This document shows positions 63,616 to 64,000 of a stretch of DNA of 64,000 bases, one piece after another. Numbering within the stretch: position 1 is the first letter of the stretch; every line of letters starts with the position of its first letter. A model generated the notes under the pieces. It made no database searches. It was not told the DNA's origin and saw nothing but the letters and a program-made list of their open reading frames with translations. The position numbers and the translations under genes were made by a program. The stretch is from the NCBI RefSeq assembly GCF_001936615.1, contig NZ_MLBF01000001.1, positions 209,057-273,056 of the forward strand, read 5' to 3'. The stretch comes from Desulfosporosinus metallidurans (GTDB lineage: Bacteria > Bacillota > Desulfitobacteriia > Desulfitobacteriales > Desulfitobacteriaceae).

Positions 63616-64000
63616 GTGGAGAAGATGAAAAGGGCGGAACGGATGGTGGCCATCACCCAAGTGTTGATGTTAAAACCGAACGTTCTAACTCCGCTAACCC
63701 TATTTGCAGAACGGTTTGGTACAGCTAAGTCCACGATTAGCGAAGATTTGATAGCAGTCAAGGAAAGCCTTTTGCTTTCAGGCCAGGGTCATCTTGAAAC
63801 AATTTCCGGGGCGGCAGGAGGGGTACGCTATATTCCTGAGATTTCCAAGAACGAAGCTACTGAATTTCTGGGCAAGCTTGCTGAACGTTTGAGCGACAAG
63901 GATAGAATTCTGGCGGGCGGTTTTCTATATATGACGGATTTGTTGTTCGATCCAGCAATTCTACGGCAAGTGGGCCTTATTTTTGCAGGTGCTTTTAGAC
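63616..64000 (+). CDS. purR: Pur operon repressor PurR, N-terminal part (cut by window edge)
   Basis: 128 codons from a GTG at 63616, open to the window edge. The Bacillus-type PurR has an N-terminal winged helix, visible as TPLTLFAERFGTAKSTISEDLIAVKESL, followed by a phosphoribosyltransferase-like PRPP-binding domain that is mostly outside the window. Represses purine genes. The gene follows ispE and a GntR gene, matching the ispE-purR order of Firmicutes. Confidence 0.9.
   Translation, partial: MEKMKRAERMVAITQVLMLKPNVLTPLTLFAERFGTAKSTISEDLIAVKESLLLSGQGHLETISGAAGGVRYIPEISKNEATEFLGKLAERLSDKDRILAGGFLYMTDLLFDPAILRQVGLIFAGAFR

Overview
This window is the replication-origin region of a low-to-moderate GC, endospore-forming, anaerobic Firmicute. 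The gene order (yidC-yidD-rnpA-rpmH leftward; dnaA-dnaN-recF-remB-gyrB-gyrA rightward), the sporulation and germination genes (spoIIR, bofA, gin, gerA/B/C, cwlD, yabG) and two 2-oxoacid:ferredoxin oxidoreductases point to a Desulfosporosinus/Desulfitobacterium-type member of the Peptococcaceae. The genus is an inference from gene content, not proven.

Layout. 1-1145: leftward yidC (cut by the window edge), yidD, rnpA, rpmH. 1250-3131: a two-part oriC, with DnaA-box clusters on both sides of dnaA and an AT-rich (C/T)TA-stepped stretch before dnaN. 3132-10207: dnaN, recF, remB, gyrB, gyrA. 10307-14489: pdxS-pdxT, serS, four tRNA genes and tadA, with dispersed hairpin repeats between them. 14490-21503: a biotin island (bioD-A-B-F-H-like-C) under a BirA-type operator, bounded by an intact tRNA-Ser(CGA) and a degenerate copy of that tRNA's 3' half plus its terminator. 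21578-24448: a DinB-like protein, spoIIR, a glutaredoxin whose active site is read through an in-frame TGA (probable selenocysteine), and speD. 24681-28346: tRNA-Ser(GGA), SRP RNA, dnaX, ybaB, recR, bofA. 28778-36039: pyruvate:ferredoxin oxidoreductase, a P-loop protein of unknown role and a four-subunit 2-oxoacid:ferredoxin oxidoreductase. 36175-41482: a DUF2935 protein, a gerABC germinant receptor operon and gin. 41631-57717: a long block following the Bacillus subtilis yaaO-to-yabG order (decarboxylase, holB, ricT, yabA, rsmI, abrB, metG, tatD, yabE, rnmV, rsmA, yabG) with cwlD, a GH18 lipoprotein, a glycosyltransferase and a broken G5/3D gene interleaved. 57807-64000: an L,D-transpeptidase, cyanophycinase and cyanophycin synthetase, ispE, a GntR regulator and the start of purR.

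How it works together. Most genes serve replication initiation and the clamp-loader/recombination machinery, translation, or spore formation and germination. The ferredoxin-dependent oxidoreductases supply acyl-CoA and low-potential electrons under anaerobic conditions. The biotin operon encodes BioC and a BioH-like esterase for pimeloyl-ACP synthesis plus BioF, BioA, BioD and BioB, so it looks complete and is probably repressed by BirA-biotinyl-AMP.

Most notable items: (1) a probable selenocysteine glutaredoxin (U-P-Y-C) with a C-terminal CxxC...CxxC segment and a SECIS-like hairpin after the TGA, easily missed because TGA is read as stop; (2) the tRNA-flanked biotin island with a 45-bp dyad upstream of a canonical BirA operator; (3) two families of dispersed structured repeats, one of which supplies the last codons of rsmI.
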